The position numbers and the translations under genes were made by a program. A model generated the notes under the pieces. It saw nothing but the letters and a program-made list of their open reading frames with translations, did no database searches and was not told the DNA's origin. Below, piece after piece: positions 60,801-64,000 of a stretch of 64,000 nt of DNA. This DNA is from Solen grandis (Eukaryota; Mollusca; Bivalvia; Adapedonta; Solenidae). Each line of letters begins with the position of its first letter. Position 1 is the stretch's first letter. Location of the stretch: positions 48,476,033 through 48,540,032 of the forward strand of contig CM037788.1 of assembly GCA_021229015.1 (NCBI GenBank), written 5' to 3'.

Positions 60801-62094
60801 TGCACTCAGATCTTTGTGGTTTTCCCTCAAAATCATCAAAAAGTAACTGGCAGCATTTTGAAGACTTGGTGTAAAACTTTGGTAACTACGTATAGGTAAA
60901 GAAGCAGTTAGAATAGTTTTGCACTGATTTAGCATTTTACTGAATTTGAATATTTAGATTTTGATTCATCACAAAATTTCAAGGGTGATGATTAATGATT
61001 TTTCTGGAAACCTACAGTGCCACTGTCACTGACAGCAAGAGTATGGAGAATGGGGGGTGTCAGAGTCAACATTGAATGATATTAAGATATTACTGGTATA
61101 CATTTATGCTGCAAGATTGATCTTTTTATAAGTGATATATAAACCTGACACATCTATATCCCAACCCAAGTATTAAATACCCACACAAACTATTTAAAAG
61201 ATCAGGAAAATAAAATCATGCAATTGAATTTTAGTCTTTTGATCACAGCATTACATCATACATGCATGTAAGATAATTATGATAAAATGATGCTTTCATA
61301 ATGTTTTTTTTTTGTGATGTAATTTTGAACTTGGACGGATGAAATAATAAGAGAACATTACAGGGAAGGGCTGTAATGATGCGGCAACAATATCCGTAGC
61401 GAAACACTCTGCCTCTGGACACAATGTGGCAATCCGGCAGATAGACTTGGACAAGGGTCTCATCGACTATGACATTTTACAGGTATTTATATGCTGTCAT
61501 GTCAATTAGAGTGTAGGTCATAATGATCTTCAGGAAAATAAAAAGCCTTAAAAATCTCGAATACGTGGTTATTAAAAAAAAATATATGGTATCAACAGTG
61601 TGTTACGCTGTAAATGAAAATAGCGTCAGTAAAACAAACACGCACACATAGTTGCTAATCTTACTTTAACTTTGCATCTCACTATTGTGTGTTTGAGTCT
61701 AGACCAGCCTTTAAGCTAGCTTGCAGTAGATCAGTGATTAACCCTGGTTCACTTGTGCACATCTTCTTTAGTCTATTATTATCAAGTTATTGTTATATGA
61801 TTAAAATACTGTTGCAGTAACCCTAAACTCAAAGCAACAATGGTATGGTTTATGTATTGTATTATGAAACAAACATTAGCAACAAGATAGGATTTCTATA
61901 ATGATTTATATGGGAGGTCAGCTGTACTATAGATCACAGTGTGTGTAAGTACATATATGTCCAACTTTTGCTTTTTGTGTTTCAGGATGAAATCGTGTTG
62001 TGTCGACAATTGCACCACGAGTCCCTGCTCCCCTACTATACATCTTTCGTTCACAACAATGAGATCTGGACGGTGATGCCGCTCATGGCATACG
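57819..62094 (+). CDS. STRADA: STRAD pseudokinase, four exons (gene continues right; 5' end not found)
   Basis: Exons 57819-57899, 60138-60252, 61364-61482 and 61986-62094 join in frame (lengths 81, 115, 119, 109; phases 0/0/1/0/1) with GT-AG introns. The product matches the N-lobe of STRAD proteins: [20 protein letters not shown] at the glycine loop, [10 protein letters not shown] at the usual VAIK site, and [14 protein letters not shown] with MPLMAYG before the hinge (human STRADA has TSFMAYG). STRAD binds LKB1/STK11 with MO25 and activates it allosterically in the cytoplasm. The ATP-site lysine is arginine here, as in human STRADA, fitting a pseudokinase. An invertebrate sequence cannot be assigned to alpha or beta, so the symbol is approximate. 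The C-lobe lies right of the window. Confidence 0.9.
58010..58375 (+). repeat. 35-bp minisatellite in a STRAD intron
   Basis: About ten copies of a unit built from GGGCTGACCTAGGGAATTTT and GATGGTACATTTCAA, with shortened units at about 58060-58130 and a CAAG/CGAG variant. Confidence 0.93.
58408..59464. mobile_element. Pogo/Tigger-like non-autonomous element in a STRAD intron
   Basis: CAGTAAAACCTCGATAATGA at the left and TGAGGTTTTAC at the right are inverted ends with TA on both outer flanks. The CAGTxxAACCTCG terminus and TA target are typical of pogo-type elements. GAGTTGGTC-type motifs repeat inside both ends. No transposase is seen in 1057 bp. Confidence 0.75.
59885..60094. mobile_element. 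Palindromic MITE next to a STRAD exon
   Basis: TTTAACCCTTTAAATGC at the left and AAAGGGTTCA at the right are short inverted ends. Inside, AGTGCAGACCAAGATCAGCC and TGCACA fold onto TGTGCAGTCTGATCATGATC and TGCACT. Related in layout, and in the GATCAGCCTG motif, to the MITE at 53483-53724. Confidence 0.7.
60138..60252 (+). CDS. STRADA: STRAD, exon leading into the glycine loop
   Basis: Acceptor GATTGCAG, donor GTAATA. Encodes [20 protein letters not shown] and [12 protein letters not shown], the start of the kinase-like domain. The acceptor lies about 43 bases after a MITE. Ends in phase 1. Confidence 0.85.
61364..61482 (+). CDS. STRADA: STRAD, glycine loop and VAIR exon
   Basis: Acceptor ATTACAG, donor GTATTT. 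Encodes [20 protein letters not shown] and [19 protein letters not shown]. The loop has GKGxxD instead of GxGxxG, and the lysine position is Arg. Confidence 0.9.
61986..62094 (+). CDS. STRADA: STRAD, helix C to hinge exon
   Basis: Acceptor TGTGTTTCAG, donor GTGAGT. Encodes [20 protein letters not shown] and [17 protein letters not shown]. The Glu of DEIV is the likely helix C position. Ends in phase 1 at the conserved MAYG. The next exon is outside the window. Confidence 0.92.
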
Positions 62095-62294
62095 GTGAGT
62101 TATGTTGTATCAGAGCGCCCTCTAGTGACTGTAAACTGTAACCTGATACCTGTTGGCAATGCTTGATTTTACACCCAGTGAATCTAGTTAGATGTTGACT
62201 TTGTCTAAGATTTGTACATTGCCTAAGATGGTTTTACACTTAAAGTATACCCCAGCTTCATAATTTTGCAGAAGAAAGAAGCAACTTAATTTTT

Positions 62295-63631
62295 AGCTCA
62301 CCTGAGCACAACGTGCTCATGGTGAGCTTTTGTGATCGCCTTTTGTCCGTCGTCCGTGTGTGCGTGCGTGCGTGCGTCCGTCGTCAACAATTTGCTTTAA
62401 ACAACATCTCCTCATGAACCGCTGAAGGGATTTTGACCAAACTTCACAGGAATCATCCTTATGATGCCCTCTATCAAAGTTGTACAAATTATTCAGATTG
62501 GTTTAAAAAAGTAGGTCACAGGAGCTAAAAATAGATTTGAAAACTTTGAAAATCTTCTTCTGAAAAACTGCAAGGCCTAGAGCTTAGATATTTGGTATGT
62601 AGCATCATCTTATGGTTCATTACCAAGATTGTACAAATCATGACCCTATGGTGATAAATGCCCCCACACCATGGGTCACTTGTTTACATAGAGTTATATA
62701 GGAAAATCTTTAAAAATCTTCTTCTAGGCCTAGAGTTAGATATTTGGTATTAGCATCACTTATGGTTCATTACCAAGATTGTACAAATCATGACTCTATG
62801 GTGATAAATGCCCCTGCACCATGGGTCACTTGAAAATCTTTAAAAATCTTCTTCTATGAATCCATAAGGCCTAGAGCTTAGATATTTGGTATGTAGGTAT
62901 GTAGCATCATCTTATGGTTCATTACCAAGATTGTACAAATCATGACCTTATGGTGATAAATGCCCCGCACCGGGTTTTTTAAAGTTGTATAGGAAAATCT
63001 TTAAAAATCTTCTTCTATGAATTCATAAGGCCTAGAGATTAGATATTTGGTATGTAGCATCATCTTATGGTTCATTACCAAGATTGTTCAAATCATAGCC
63101 CTATGGTGATAAATGCCCCCGCACCAGGGGTCATTTTTTTTACATAGAGTTATATCGGAAAATCTTTAAAAATCTTCTTCTGTGAATCCATAAGGCCTAG
63201 AGATTAGATATTTGGTATGTAGCATCATCTTATGGTTCATTACCAAGATTGTACAAATCATGACCTTATGGTGATAAATGCCCCGCACCAGGGGTCTCTT
63301 GTTTTACATAGAGTTATATAGGAAAATCTTTAAAAATCTTCTTCTATGAATCCATAAGGCCTATAGCTTAGATTTTTGGTATGTAGTATCATCTAATGGT
63401 TCATTATCAAGATTTTCAAAATGGTGGCCCTTTGGAGATAAATGACCCCGCACTAAGTCTTCTCCTCTGAAACCATAAGGCCCAGTGCTTATATATTTGG
63501 TGTGTAGTATTGTCAGGGCTAAAATGTTTAAGATTGAGTTATATCAGAATTCATGTCTGTTTAAAAACCTTGTAATCAGTTGTAGCAATGGTACTCAGGT
63601 GAGCGATTCAGGGCCATCATGGCCCTCTTGT
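62295..63631 (-). mobile_element. Hairpin-ended tandem-unit element, copy 5 (in a STRAD intron)
   Basis: Left end hairpin AGCTCACCTGAGCAC, AAC, GTGCTCATGGTGAGCT, then CCGTCGTCCGTGTGTGCGTG. Right end GGGCCATCATGGCCCTCTTGT, the complement of ACAAGAGGGCC. About five ~150 bp units lie inside, with AAAATCTTCTTCT, TTAGATATTTGGTATGTAGC and CATTACCAAGATTGTACAAA. It is inverted relative to copies 2-4 and antisense to the host gene. Confidence 0.85.
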
Positions 63632-64000
63632 TTTAATATTTTGATTTGGTGAGAAGTAATTGATTTGATAAAGTTTTGTGACATTTTGATTGGTGTTGCT
63701 GCACTGTATATCTCAGAAGTGTTGTATCACTCAGTACAGTAAAGCTTCAACATACCACAGTGCAGTATTAGAAGACATTGCCCCATGACCAAGACCTTTG
63801 ATACAAATGCAAGATGGGATGTCTTAATTAGAGGTGCACGGTTTATCGATAAGCTGTGGTCTGAAGCAAAAATCTATTTTATTTGAAAATATTCGCTCGT
63901 TACCAATAATGACCTTGAAAAGAAATAAAAATGGATGATGGCAACGAGCATTACTTTGGTGTTGTTAGTAACACAAGTCTCGGAATATTTAGTGAGGTAT
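63632..64000 (+). other. STRAD intron continuing past the window
   Basis: No further exon was recognised before the right edge. Confidence 0.5.

Noticed and set aside
61941..62141. 66-codon open frame with [10 protein letters not shown] start
   Set aside because: The N-terminal part is intron and the end reads past the donor at 62095; only 61986-62094 is exon.

Overview
This window is nuclear DNA from an animal, most likely a bivalve mollusc (probably a heterodont clam or mussel). The basis is AT-rich, intron-containing genes with metazoan orthologues, plus a dense load of repeats of the kind seen in bivalve genomes: tRNA-derived SINEs, CR1/Jockey-like LINE remnants, many MITEs, and elements carrying tandem ~150-170 bp units with GTCCGTC/GACGGAC stretches at one end. 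The species cannot be named from the sequence alone. A 100-N assembly gap lies at 42744-42843.

Layout. (1) 464-4145, plus strand: six 3' exons of an UNC93-like major-facilitator-type membrane protein; its 5' part lies before the window. Its exons join in frame only if one intron is GC-AG. (2) 4378-8615: a ~4.2 kb minisatellite of 39/40 bp units, nearly all carrying AATAAA in the sense of the UNC93 gene. (3) 9.2-16.8 kb: a block of mobile elements. (4) 17214-25298, minus strand: a complete five-exon gene for a secreted 282-residue protein of unrecognised family (exon phases sum exactly to 283 codons), with a LINE remnant and a nested repeat in its introns. (5) 25.3-43 kb: gene-poor; SINEs, a three-way dispersed duplication, two adjacent copies of a hairpin-ended element, a dead mariner transposon and a ~0.9 kb element with long inverted ends. 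(6) 43329-44009, minus strand: intact single-exon coding region for a TMEM169 orthologue; a possible unassigned coding exon lies at 44877-45028. (7) 45-52 kb: more elements, including a MITE inserted in a tRNA-like sequence and two LINE 3' fragments. (8) 57819-62094, plus strand: four exons of a STRAD pseudokinase (LKB1 partner); the gene continues past the right end and its 5' end was not found. Its introns hold a minisatellite, a pogo-like element, a palindromic MITE and another hairpin-ended element.

The genes show no functional clustering: a membrane transporter-like protein, a secreted protein, a small membrane protein and a kinase-pathway adaptor. The most unusual content is repetitive: the poly(A)-signal-bearing minisatellite, and a set of element families that share a ~150-170 bp internal unit length and a recurring GGGxxATAAC-type block while having different termini.
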